Shown: piece by piece, positions 37,359 through 45,084 of the stretch
Layout of the letters: each line of letters opens with the position of its first letter
Numbering within the stretch: the stretch's first letter is position 1
Source of the DNA: Paenibacillus hemerocallicola
GTDB lineage: Bacteria > Bacillota > Bacilli > Paenibacillales > NBRC-103111
Direction: 5' to 3'
Assembly (NCBI RefSeq): GCF_006265175.1
Contig: NZ_VDCQ01000059.1
Coordinates: forward strand, 2,203 to 66,202
DNA: 64,000 nt
Notes under the pieces: generated by a model
Database searches by the model: none
The model's input: the letters and a program-made list of their open reading frames with translations, nothing else
Told to the model about the DNA's origin: nothing
Translations under genes and position numbers: made by a program

Positions 37359-37405
37359 ATTGACGTATGTTCTTGTCGTTTGTTTTGACAGGAGCATGCG
37401 TCAAT
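37359..37405. promoter_or_regulatory. Inverted repeat upstream of the alpha/beta hydrolase
   Basis: ATTGACGTATG (37359-37369) and CATGCGTCAAT (37395-37405) are reverse complements with one mismatch, spaced 25 bases. They flank a TTGACA (37385-37390) just upstream of the likely promoter, so a regulator could loop or block there (inference). Confidence 0.4.
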
Positions 37406-37411
37406 AATTGT

Positions 37412-37439
37412 TTGGCGGCAGGAATATGTCTTTTATAAT
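37412..37439 (+). promoter_or_regulatory. Putative sigma-A promoter of the alpha/beta hydrolase
   Basis: TTGGCG (37412-37417), 16-base spacer, TATAAT (37434-37439). Confidence 0.5.
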
Positions 37440-37538
37440 AGAAAAATTAATTATTTTTGCGGAGGTGTCGATTTTGCCGCCGGCGGTTCGTCGTCTTTAT
37501 ATATAAACAATCTGGTACAATAGCAAAGGAGACATACC

Positions 37539-38372
37539 ATGGACACAGTAACTTCAAGAGACGGCACCAAAATCGCCTATGACAAAGTCGGTCGGGGGCC
37601 CGCACTCATACTGGTAGCGGGCGCGTTCAGTTACCGGAAATTTCCGGGGCAGGTGCAGCTGGCCAAGTTGTTGTCAGAGCGGTTCACGGTCTACAATTAC
37701 GACCGCCGAGGCCGCGGCGATAGCGGAGACACACAGCCGTACGATATAACGCGCGAGATTGAAGATCTTCAGGCAGTAATTGATGAAGCCGGCGGCTCGG
37801 CCCATGTGTGGGGATTGTCATCCGGAGCGGTTCTTGCCCTGCAGGCAGCAGCGAGCGGGGTAAGCATTGCGAAATTGGCTCTGCACGAACCTCCATTCGT
37901 GGTCGATGCCGCGGATCGCACACCGCCGAAAAATTTCGTAAAACACGTCATCGAGCTTATTGCCGCTAATCGAAGGGCAGAGGCCATCAAGTACTTTATG
38001 ACCGAGGGCATGGGTGCACCTTCATTCGTTGTCGGCTTGATGCGCATGATGCCGGGCGTATGGTCCAAGCTAATGGCCGTTGCGCACACGCTCCCCTACG
38101 ATGCGGCCTTGCTGGACGGATATATGGACGGAAAGTCGCTGCCTGCACGATTGTGGAGTACGGTCACGATGCCGACGCTGGTGCTCGAAGGCGCCGAGAG
38201 CCCGTCTGTGCTGCGTCATAGTGCCAAGGCATTGGCCAACGTGCTCCCCAATGCGCAGCTGGTGAGTAAAAAAGGACTCGGCCATACGAAGAAACTCGAT
38301 ACAAAATTAATATCGTCAGAGCTGGCAGCATTTTTTAACGATAAAGCAAGCTTAACTTCGCTAAGGCGGTAA
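37539..38372 (+). CDS. Alpha/beta-fold hydrolase
   Basis: 277 residues, AAAGGAG before the ATG. The nucleophile elbow GLSSGA has Ser at about residue 94, the oxyanion region is ILVAGAF, strand beta4 is YNYDRRGRGDS, the acid is probably in LVLEGAESP, and the catalytic His is in GLGHTKK near the C-terminus. It is cytoplasmic, with no signal peptide. It could be an esterase or haloperoxidase-like hydrolase; the substrate is open. Confidence 0.88.
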   Translation: MDTVTSRDGTKIAYDKVGRGPALILVAGAFSYRKFPGQVQLAKLLSERFTVYNYDRRGRGDSGDTQPYDITREIEDLQAVIDEAGGSAHVWGLSSGAVLALQAAASGVSIAKLALHEPPFVVDAADRTPPKNFVKHVIELIAANRRAEAIKYFMTEGMGAPSFVVGLMRMMPGVWSKLMAVAHTLPYDAALLDGYMDGKSLPARLWSTVTMPTLVLEGAESPSVLRHSAKALANVLPNAQLVSKKGLGHTKKLDTKLISSELAAFFNDKASLTSLRR

Positions 38373-38513
38373 AGCGAAGCTTTACCAGGAAAACAACAGC
38401 TGAATCGCGGTCGCTCACCCTTGAAATACGTCGATAGACGGTTTTCCCAGTGCGAAAGCATGATCCGCATACGACCAAGCGGCCATGTGAAGAAGCGCGT
38501 GCAAGACGTCGCC

Positions 38514-38710
38514 ATAAATAGAGGAACTATATTCCGTTATTGTTCCGGATTCCGCTGCGCTTCTGATTATAACGGAGCAGATTTCCGCTATTTCGATCTT
38601 AGGGGGTAAAAATGATCGTGGGCAGCAGAAATAGAGGAACAGTTTTCCGTTATGTTGCCGTCGACACGGGTATTCGGGTCCATAACATACGCCGGTTCCG
38701 CTATTTTATG
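38514..38710 (+). repeat. Dispersed repeat, copy B (~197 bp)
   Basis: Second copy of the element at 1944-2139, same orientation. It carries alternating aatagagga, ttccgttat and ataacgga motifs and ends ttccgctattttatg. Here it sits in a non-coding gap upstream of the YCII/ECF42 genes and appears intact at both ends. The position equivalent to the ATG of copy A is ACG. Confidence 0.75.
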
Positions 38711-38833
38711 CCGAAAATAATAAATCGGCTGTCGATCCGGTCAAGTTAGATTCGTCTTGTACAGAAGTGGGTTTACACGGGCGGTTTTACACCGATATAC
38801 GAAGCTTCGCCATAAAATAGGAGGTATACATTT

Positions 38834-39268
38834 ATGAGATTTATGATGATAGTTAAAGCTACTACGGATTCAGAGGTGGGGACTATGCCCAGCCAGGAGC
38901 TTATCGAAGCGATGCAGAAATATAACGAGGAATTGGTGAAAGCCGGCGTTTTGCTCGCTGCCGACGGACTGCAGCCCAGCTCCAGCGGAATCCGGATTTC
39001 TTATCCGGAGCCTGGAGGCAAACCGAAGGTTATGGACGGTCCGTTTACGGAAGCCAAAGAAATGGTCGCCGGATATACGCTGATTGAGGTCAAATCGAGA
39101 GAAGAAGCCATTGAATGGGCTATGCGTATGCCGGACCCCCATGGATTTGGACAAGGCGAGATCGAGCTCAGACAGGTGTTCGAGGCGGAAGACTTAATGG
39201 ACAATCCCGAATCGCTGGCGAAAGAAGCGGCACTTCGCAAACAGGTACGGGAGCGGAAAAAAGCGTGA
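38834..39268 (+). CDS. YCII-related (DGPF) domain protein, copy 1
   Basis: 144 residues with AGGAGG before the ATG. It has the classic MDGPFTEAKEMVAGYTLIEV segment and MRFMMIVKATTDSE start of the YCII/DGPF family, ferredoxin-like fold. These small cytoplasmic proteins are encoded next to ECF41/ECF42-type sigma factors and are thought to act with them. The stop overlaps the GTG start of the sigma factor. Confidence 0.9.
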   Translation: MRFMMIVKATTDSEVGTMPSQELIEAMQKYNEELVKAGVLLAADGLQPSSSGIRISYPEPGGKPKVMDGPFTEAKEMVAGYTLIEVKSREEAIEWAMRMPDPHGFGQGEIELRQVFEAEDLMDNPESLAKEAALRKQVRERKKA

Positions 39269-40530
39269 GCCTGTCCCATGCTCATCGAACCGTTGATGCG
39301 ATATGGCGAATGGAGTCGGCAAAGCTTATCGCGGGGTTGACGCGAATGATGCGGGACGTAGGTCTCGCGGAGGATTTGGCCCAGGATGCCTTGGTCATTG
39401 CCCTTGAACGATGGCCGGAGAGCGGCATTCCGGACAATCCGGGCGCCTGGCTGATGACGACGGCGAAGCGGCGTGCGATCGATCTTATGCGCAGGTCCAA
39501 GCTGCGTGATCAGAAGTACGCAGAGATCGCCCACAGTATGGATTTATATACGGAGGAGGATATGGATCAGGCTTTGGACGGGGAAATCGGCGACGATCTC
39601 CTTCGTCTGATCTTTATGACCTGCCATCCGGTGTTATCGCGGGATGCCAGGGTCGCTCTGACGCTTCGCCTGTTATGCGGGCTGACTACGGATGAAATCG
39701 CGCGTTCGTTCCTCGCCGCCGAATCGACGATTGCCCAGCGAATTGTCCGGGCCAAGAGAACCCTCAGCGCCGAGAAGGTTCCTTTCGAGGTGCCTGCCGG
39801 GGAGGAATTCATTGACCGCCTGTCTACAGTACTCGAGGTGATTTACCTTATGTTCAATGAAGGCTATTCGGCAACCTCCGGGGATCACTGGATCCGTCCG
39901 CTGCTGTGTCAGGAGGCTCTGAGATTGGGGCGCGTTCTTGCCGAGATCACCCCTCATGAACCGGAAGTTCACGGACTGGTCTCCTTAATGGAGATTCAAT
40001 CTTCGCGGTTTAAAACCCGGGTTAACTCCAGGGGAGAACCCGTTCTGCTCATGGATCAAAACCGGGCGCAGTGGGATCAGCTGCTCATCCGCCGCGGCTT
40101 GGCGGCGCTGGAGCGCAGCCGGAGACTTGGACGAACGCTCGGGCCTTACTCGCTGCAGGCTGCGATTTCCGCTTGCCATGCACAGGCGCCGACCGCAGCC
40201 GAGACGGATTGGACCCGAATTGCCGCTCTATACGAAGCGCTATCGAGAGTAACGCCTTCGCCGATCGTCGAATTAAACCGGGCGGTCGCCATTTCCATGG
40301 CGTTTGGTCCGGCGTTCGGTCTGCAGATTGTCGATGAGCTGAATGCCGAACCTTCCTTAAAGGGATACCATCTGCTGCCGAGCGTTCGCGGCGATCTCCT
40401 GGCGAAGCTGGGGCGGTACGATGAAGCCCGAACACAATTTGAACGCGCCGCATCCATGACCCGGAATGAGCGTGAACGGGCACTTTTACTGAATCGGGCC
40501 GCTGATTGCGAGTCCGCAGCATCGAAATAG
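39265..40530 (+). CDS. ECF42-type sigma factor with C-terminal helical extension
   Basis: 421 residues from the GTG at 39265, overlapping the DGPF stop (GTGA) with GGGAGCGG upstream. Region 2: TRMMRDVGLAEDLAQDALVIALERWP; region 4: LTLRLLCGLTTDEIARSFLAAESTIAQRIVRAKR. The remaining ~220 residues are a helical (TPR-like) extension with the conserved FNEGYSATSGDHWIRPLLCQEALRLGR and LLPSVRGDLLAKLGRYDEARTQFERA segments. No anti-sigma gene is present; in this group the extension itself is thought to regulate activity. Probable target: its own DGPF-flanked operon. Confidence 0.92.
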   Translation: MSLSHAHRTVDAIWRMESAKLIAGLTRMMRDVGLAEDLAQDALVIALERWPESGIPDNPGAWLMTTAKRRAIDLMRRSKLRDQKYAEIAHSMDLYTEEDMDQALDGEIGDDLLRLIFMTCHPVLSRDARVALTLRLLCGLTTDEIARSFLAAESTIAQRIVRAKRTLSAEKVPFEVPAGEEFIDRLSTVLEVIYLMFNEGYSATSGDHWIRPLLCQEALRLGRVLAEITPHEPEVHGLVSLMEIQSSRFKTRVNSRGEPVLLMDQNRAQWDQLLIRRGLAALERSRRLGRTLGPYSLQAAISACHAQAPTAAETDWTRIAALYEALSRVTPSPIVELNRAVAISMAFGPAFGLQIVDELNAEPSLKGYHLLPSVRGDLLAKLGRYDEARTQFERAASMTRNERERALLLNRAADCESAASK

Positions 40531-40543
40531 GAGGGGAACAACA

Positions 40544-40909
40544 GTGCGATTTATGTTGATTGTCAAGGCGACAGGGTATTCGGAGGCTGGAGTAAACCAT
40601 AGCCGGGAACACAACGATGCAAGGATCGCGTACAAGCAGTCTTTGGCCAAAGCCGGTGTGCTCCTTGCTGCAGAGGAGCTTCAGCCGAGCTCGACCGGGA
40701 TAAGGATATCGTATCCATCGCATGGCGGAGAGCCGGAGGTGCAGGCCGGTCCTTTTCCGGCCAATCAAGAGATCATTGCGGAATTTACCCTGATCGAGGC
40801 GAGGACCGAGGACGAAGCTTTGAATTGGGCGCTCCGGTTGCCGGCTCCGGCGGGGCGCGGCGGGTGCGAGATCGAATTGCGGAGGCTCGCAGACAATTCG
40901 GATTCCTAA
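40544..40909 (+). CDS. YCII-related (DGPF) domain protein, copy 2
   Basis: 121 residues, GTG start with AGGAGGGG upstream, 13 bases after the sigma factor. Paralogue of copy 1 (MRFMLIVKATGYSEAG, AGVLLAAEELQPSSTGIRISYP). The DGPF-T-E-K core is altered to AGPFPANQE and the C-terminal part is shorter, so it may have lost or changed activity. Confidence 0.88.
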   Translation: MRFMLIVKATGYSEAGVNHSREHNDARIAYKQSLAKAGVLLAAEELQPSSTGIRISYPSHGGEPEVQAGPFPANQEIIAEFTLIEARTEDEALNWALRLPAPAGRGGCEIELRRLADNSDS

Positions 40910-40926
40910 AAAGGAGAGTATGCGGA

Positions 40927-41268
40927 ATGAATCAGGAAGTAACGGATTTTATTGAAGCGTTAAAAGAACCATGGCACGGGGAACTGTCCGCCAAGCTGCG
41001 TGAGGTTGTCCACCGTGCCATACCGGATGTGCATGAGCGCATTCAATACAAGAAGCCCCATTTTTTGAAAAACGGAAAATACGCCGCTGCCATCTCGACC
41101 TCGAAAGACGCGGTCAGCTTTACGATCTTTCATACAGCGGAACTGGAGCTGCCTGAAGGCATGTTCGAGGGTCCTCCGGAAAGAAAAACGTTGAAGCTGC
41201 GCAAAGGGGATACGTTTGATTCCGGACAGCTGGTATCCTGGGTCAGTCAGGCGTCAGGCTCGCTTTAA
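40927..41268 (+). CDS. DUF1801 (YdhG/YjbR-like) small protein
   Basis: 113 residues from the ATG at 40927 (GGAGAG upstream). AIPDVHERIQYKKPHFLKNGKYAAAIS and the KDAVSFTIFHTAELELPEG segment match the DUF1801 fold (iron-chaperone-like family in Bacillus, function weakly known). Last gene of the YCII-sigma-YCII operon, ending before a strong terminator. Confidence 0.85.
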   Translation: MNQEVTDFIEALKEPWHGELSAKLREVVHRAIPDVHERIQYKKPHFLKNGKYAAAISTSKDAVSFTIFHTAELELPEGMFEGPPERKTLKLRKGDTFDSGQLVSWVSQASGSL

Positions 41269-41290
41269 TCTTCTTAGTACGGTTCATAGG

Positions 41291-41322
41291 AAGAACGCCG
41301 GGATTGCGTTCTTCCGTTTTTT
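41291..41322 (+). terminator. Terminator of the ECF42 operon
   Basis: AAGAACGC / GCGTTCTT stem with loop cgggatt, followed by CCGTTTTTT. Confidence 0.85.
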
Positions 41323-41351
41323 AATAGATTTCTTTTCTCGTCCCGCTGTGG

Positions 41352-41357
41352 TAGAAT
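41352..41357 (+). promoter_or_regulatory. -10 box of the cutC promoter (putative)
   Basis: TAGAAT at 41352-41357, with TCTTTT about 17 bases upstream as a weak -35 box. The start of transcription would fall at the left arm of the leader hairpin. Confidence 0.4.
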
Positions 41358-41453
41358 GCAGTCGTCGAACTTGGCGCGGCTGCCGGCGAACGGGCGATCG
41401 GATATCGCGATGGTAGGCTGATAAAGCGGGAGCCGGCAGCCGCGCGACTGCAT
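41356..41453 (+). promoter_or_regulatory. Long hairpin in the cutC leader
   Basis: Inner arms CGCGGCTGCCGGC (41375-41387) and GCCGGCAGCCGCG (41432-41444) pair perfectly over 13 bp. Outer arms ATGCAGTCG (41356-41364) and CGACTGCAT (41445-41453) add 9 bp after a 10-base left bulge. The 44-base loop contains a smaller GCGAT/ATCGC stem. It ends about 22 bases before the cutC start. Candidate attenuator, regulator site or mRNA-stabilising structure. Confidence 0.55.
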
Positions 41454-41474
41454 AAGGAAAAGAGGGAAGCTTGC

Positions 41475-42173
41475 ATGATGCTGGAAGTGATTGCGACAAG
41501 CGTGGCCGATGCCAAACTGGCCGAGGCGGGCGGATCGGATCGGATCGAGCTCATATCCGGCATTCGGGAAGGCGGTGTGACGCCCAGCTTCGGCTTGATC
41601 GAGCGGGTGCTGGACGCCGTGAGCATTCCCGTACACGTGATGGTCAGGCCGCACGCCAACACGTTTTGTTACGACGAGGACGATATGCGGACGATGCTGA
41701 CGGATATTCGTACGATCCGCGAGCTTGGCGCAGCGGGGATCGTCGTCGGCGCTTTGACGGACGAGCGGCAGGTGGACGAGGGCGCGCTGCGGAGGGTTTT
41801 GGATGTGTCAGGGGGGTTATCGGTAACCTTTCATCGGGCATTCGATGAAACCGTCGATCAAATGGCGGCGCTTAGCCTATTGGCCCGCTATCCGCAAGTT
41901 CGGCGGGTACTGACTTCGGGCGGCAAGCCGAGCGCTTTGGAGGCCGTAGAGCAAATTCGGACGCTCGACCGTTTAAGTCGGGAGCTGTCGATCACGCTGC
42001 TTGCGGGAAGCGGGCTTACCGTGGAGTCGCTCGAATCGTTCCTGCGCGATACGGGCGTTTCCGAGGTTCATATGGGCACCGGCGTCCGCCGTCATTCCGA
42101 CGCGCTGCAGACGATCGATCCGGAGAAAGTCAAAGCGGCGGCAGCGATCGTGGCCGGCAATGCGGCATGCTGA
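41475..42173 (+). CDS. cutC: CutC-family protein
   Basis: 232 residues with AAGAGGGAAG upstream. TIM-barrel CutC family: MLEVIATSVADAKLAEAGGSDRIELI, REGGVTPSFGLIERV, HVMVRPHANTFCYDEDDM, VTFHRAFDETVDQ, RVLTSGGKPSALE and EVHMGTGVRR. The family was named for copper homeostasis; later work questions a direct role, and the enzymatic activity is unsettled. It forms an operon with the asparaginase-like gene 53 bases downstream. Its leader carries the long hairpin. Confidence 0.92.
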   Translation: MMLEVIATSVADAKLAEAGGSDRIELISGIREGGVTPSFGLIERVLDAVSIPVHVMVRPHANTFCYDEDDMRTMLTDIRTIRELGAAGIVVGALTDERQVDEGALRRVLDVSGGLSVTFHRAFDETVDQMAALSLLARYPQVRRVLTSGGKPSALEAVEQIRTLDRLSRELSITLLAGSGLTVESLESFLRDTGVSEVHMGTGVRRHSDALQTIDPEKVKAAAAIVAGNAAC

Positions 42174-42226
42174 TCCGGGCTCCGGAGCAGAAGCAAGGAA
42201 AAACCACATCCCGGGAGGACATCATC

Positions 42227-43234
42227 ATGAGCGAATTGTTAATCGAAGAACGTCGGGGCGGATTGGTCGAGTGCGAATATGCGGGACATATTTGCGGAGT
42301 TTCCTATTCGGGCGACACCTTGTACCGGGTAGGCACCCCGCATCATATGACCTATTTGCGATCTGCGGCGAAGCCGTTCCAGGCGATTCCTGCGTTCCGC
42401 CTCGGCATAGGGGAGCGGTACGGGCTTTCGGGCAAGGAGCAGGCTATCATGACCGCTTCGCATCGGTCGGAGCCGTTTCATGTGGACGCGCTCGAATCGA
42501 TGCTCGGCAAAATCGGCGTTCAAGAGAGCGACCTCGTCTGCCACAGCTCTTACCCGCTTAATGTCAAGGCGAAGGATGCCCTTGTCGAGGCCGGGCTGCC
42601 TCCGCGCCGGCTGTACCACAATTGCTCGGGCAAGCATCTGGGCATATTGGCGCTTTGCCGTAGCGAAGGATTTCCACTGGAAGGCTACGAGCATCCCGAC
42701 CATCCGGCGCAGCAGGAAATCGTCCGTACGCTGTCGATGCTGTCCGAGTATCCGCGGGAGCATATCCGCATCGGCATTGACGGCTGCGGCTTTCCCGTAT
42801 TCGCCATCCCGTTGTCGAATTTGGCCAAAGCGTATTTGAAGCTCGCCTGTCCGGAGCTGATCGCCGACCCGTTGACGCGAACGGCCGTGGAACGGATGAC
42901 GAAGCTGATGAACGAGCATTACGAGATGGTATCGGGCACGGGAATGATCTGTTCGACGCTGCTGATGGACGACAACATCGTGGCGAAGGGAGGGGCCAAA
43001 GGCGTCTACTGCTTCGGGCTGCGCAAGGAGCGTACCGCCTTCGCGCTGAAAGTGATGGACGGCTCCGAGGACAAGTGGCCGATGGTCGTCGCTTCGATTC
43101 TGGAGCAGATCGGCTACGACCGCACCGAGACGATAGACCGCCTCTACGGGCTGTGTCCGAAGCATTTTACAAACGGGAACGGCACGATTGTCGGAGAAAA
43201 TCGGGCGGTATTCACGCTGCAGCGTTCCCAATGA
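42227..43234 (+). CDS. Asparaginase-like protein (L-asparaginase II, AnsA-unrelated class)
   Basis: 335 residues from the ATG at 42227 (GGGAGG 10 bases upstream). It matches the L-asparaginase II family (Rhizobium etli type): YLRSAAKPFQAIPAF, IMTASHRSEPFHVDALESML, LYHNCSGKHLGILALCR, IGIDGCGFPVFAIPL, EMVSGTGMICSTLL and IVAKGGAKGVYCFGL. It is cytoplasmic. Catalysis in this family uses a Ser/Lys/Cys-Zn arrangement; the SGK and DGCG motifs are both present. Predicted to hydrolyse asparagine to aspartate and ammonia. Confidence 0.9.
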   Translation: MSELLIEERRGGLVECEYAGHICGVSYSGDTLYRVGTPHHMTYLRSAAKPFQAIPAFRLGIGERYGLSGKEQAIMTASHRSEPFHVDALESMLGKIGVQESDLVCHSSYPLNVKAKDALVEAGLPPRRLYHNCSGKHLGILALCRSEGFPLEGYEHPDHPAQQEIVRTLSMLSEYPREHIRIGIDGCGFPVFAIPLSNLAKAYLKLACPELIADPLTRTAVERMTKLMNEHYEMVSGTGMICSTLLMDDNIVAKGGAKGVYCFGLRKERTAFALKVMDGSEDKWPMVVASILEQIGYDRTETIDRLYGLCPKHFTNGNGTIVGENRAVFTLQRSQ

Positions 43235-43267
43235 AACTTATCTCGCAGGTGCGGGGCTTCAAGCCAA

Positions 43268-43312
43268 ACAACCCGATCCGTCCTTTACGAACGGTTCGGG
43301 TTGTTTTTTAAT
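43268..43312. terminator. Bidirectional terminator after the asparaginase-like gene
   Basis: ACAACCCGA (43268-43276) / TCGGGTTGT (43296-43304) then TTTTTTA. It overlaps the last codons of the convergent kinase gene. Confidence 0.8.
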
Positions 43313-45084
43313 TCCGCGAACGGGGGCAGCCGGTAAACGACGTTCGTCGCCCGGCCGTACAGACTATCCACCGTAATCCCGTACTCGTCGCCGTAATGCA
43401 GCTGCAGCCGCTCCTGCACGTTGGCGAGACCGAGATGATCGGCATAATCGATCGGTTCATGCATCTTTTGGCGGATCAGCTCCAGCTCCTCCTCGGGGAT
43501 GCCGCCGCCGTTATCGAACACCTCGATCACTACGGCGTCGGCCGCTTCGTACGCCGTAATGGCCAGGATGCCTTCGTCCGGAATCATTTCGAGTCCATGG
43601 TAGACGGCGTTTTCCACGATGGGCTGCAAGGTCAGCTTCGGAATGCGATAGGACAGCAGGTTGTCCGGTACCGACAACAACAGGTTGAATTTGTAGTCGT
43701 AGCGGATTTGCTGGATTTCCACATACCGCTTCACCTGGTTCAGCTCGTCGCCGAGCGGCACGACCTGTTCGCCCTGGGAGATACTGTAGCGGAACATGTC
43801 CGCGAGCATTTTCGACATTCGGCCGAGCAGCGGCACCTCCTCCAGCATGGCGATGGCGTTCATCGAGTCGAGCGTGTTGTACAGGAAGTGCGGGTTGATT
43901 TGCGAGTGGAGCGCCTTGAGCTGCGCCTCCTTGCGGATAATTTCCGCTTTGTATACGTCATTGACGAGCGTCTGCACCCGTTCGGTCATTTGATTGAAGC
44001 TATGGGTGAGCTGTCCGACCTCGTCCGTGCGGGTGACGTCCAGCCGGATATCGAAGCGGCCGGCCTGCACCCGCTTCATGTTCCGCTGCAGCGTACGAAG
44101 CGGCTTCGTAATGCGCCCGGCGATATAGGTCGAGATAACCAGCGCGACGAGCAGGGCGACCAGCCCTACTCCGATCGTCAGGTTGCGGAACGCCACGGAA
44201 TATACCGAGAGCGTGCTGAGCGGGTCCAGACTGACGAAGCGCCAGCCGGTCGCCGGCAGCTCTCCGGTATTGACGAACATCCGCTCCCCGTTCGCCTCGA
44301 TCCACCCCGACTCCGCATCGCGGATGCTTGCCCCGTAAGGCCACTTTTGCCCGATTGTTTCCGTACGTCCCGCGTAGACGACGGAATCGTCCGCGTTCAA
44401 AATCGTCATGTCAAGCAAGTTCAAGCTGGTCAGAAGCCGCGCGAGATCCATGACGTTTATATCCACGACGATGCCGCCGAGGTCCGCGCCGCCGAGCGGG
44501 TTGTTGATTTTGCGGATCAGCGAGAACGTGTGCGGATTCGTGGCGGCGCGCGGGTTCGAGAAAGGGCGGATAAACGGGCCGGCTATGACGACTTCGCCTT
44601 GCCGCGCGATCGCCTCGCGGTACCAGGACTCGCCCGCGAATGCGGCTTCGGGCGCATAAATTTGCTCCTTGGCGATAGCCGTACCGTCCGCCCTGACGAT
44701 CGTGACGTTCTGGATCGCCGCCTTGATGTTCATATAGCCGTACCATTCCTCGAACTGCTGGAACAGCGCGCTTCTCCAGCGGGTATAGGCGATCGGGTCG
44801 GCGGGAGGTCCGGCGTTCAGCAAAGCTTGCACCTCACCGGTGTAGATGACCCGGGAATAAAGCTCCAACTGATCGGTGTAAGCTTGCAGTTGCTGCGATA
44901 CGAGCTTCATCTCCACCGCCCGCTTGTCTAGCGTTTGCCGTTCGGTAATGGACAGCATCGTAACGAACAGGATGCTTCCGATCAGCACGAGCGGAATGAG
45001 AATGACGATAAAATAAGACAGAAACAGCTTTTTGCGGATGCTGTCCCGTATGCCGCTTACGATGCGAACGATTATGCCGATCAC
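43285..45084 (-). CDS. YesM-type sensor histidine kinase
   Basis: 599 residues from the GTG at 45084, which overlaps the response-regulator stop (GTGA) and has GGAGG 10 bases upstream. TM1 (LFLSYFIVILIPLVLIGSILFV), a ~250-residue extracytoplasmic dCache-like sensor, TM2 (LTIGVGLVALLVALVISTYI) with HAMP (RITKPLRTLQRNMKRVQAGRFDIRL), the His-kinase segment with HSQINPHFLYNTLDS, and a HATPase domain (IVENAVYHGLE, VFDNGGGIPEEEL, LGLANVQERLQLHYG). It phosphorylates the AraC-type regulator encoded upstream. Divergent from the sugar importer, which it probably controls. Confidence 0.92.
   Translation of the reverse strand: MIGIIVRIVSGIRDSIRKKLFLSYFIVILIPLVLIGSILFVTMLSITERQTLDKRAVEMKLVSQQLQAYTDQLELYSRVIYTGEVQALLNAGPPADPIAYTRWRSALFQQFEEWYGYMNIKAAIQNVTIVRADGTAIAKEQIYAPEAAFAGESWYREAIARQGEVVIAGPFIRPFSNPRAATNPHTFSLIRKINNPLGGADLGGIVVDINVMDLARLLTSLNLLDMTILNADDSVVYAGRTETIGQKWPYGASIRDAESGWIEANGERMFVNTGELPATGWRFVSLDPLSTLSVYSVAFRNLTIGVGLVALLVALVISTYIAGRITKPLRTLQRNMKRVQAGRFDIRLDVTRTDEVGQLTHSFNQMTERVQTLVNDVYKAEIIRKEAQLKALHSQINPHFLYNTLDSMNAIAMLEEVPLLGRMSKMLADMFRYSISQGEQVVPLGDELNQVKRYVEIQQIRYDYKFNLLLSVPDNLLSYRIPKLTLQPIVENAVYHGLEMIPDEGILAITAYEAADAVVIEVFDNGGGIPEEELELIRQKMHEPIDYADHLGLANVQERLQLHYGDEYGITVDSLYGRATNVVYRLPPFAELKNNPNRS

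Noticed and set aside
42239-43231. 330-codon minus-strand frame
   Set aside because: Antisense to the asparaginase-like gene.
43396-44931. 511-codon plus-strand frame
   Set aside because: Antisense to the YesM-type kinase.
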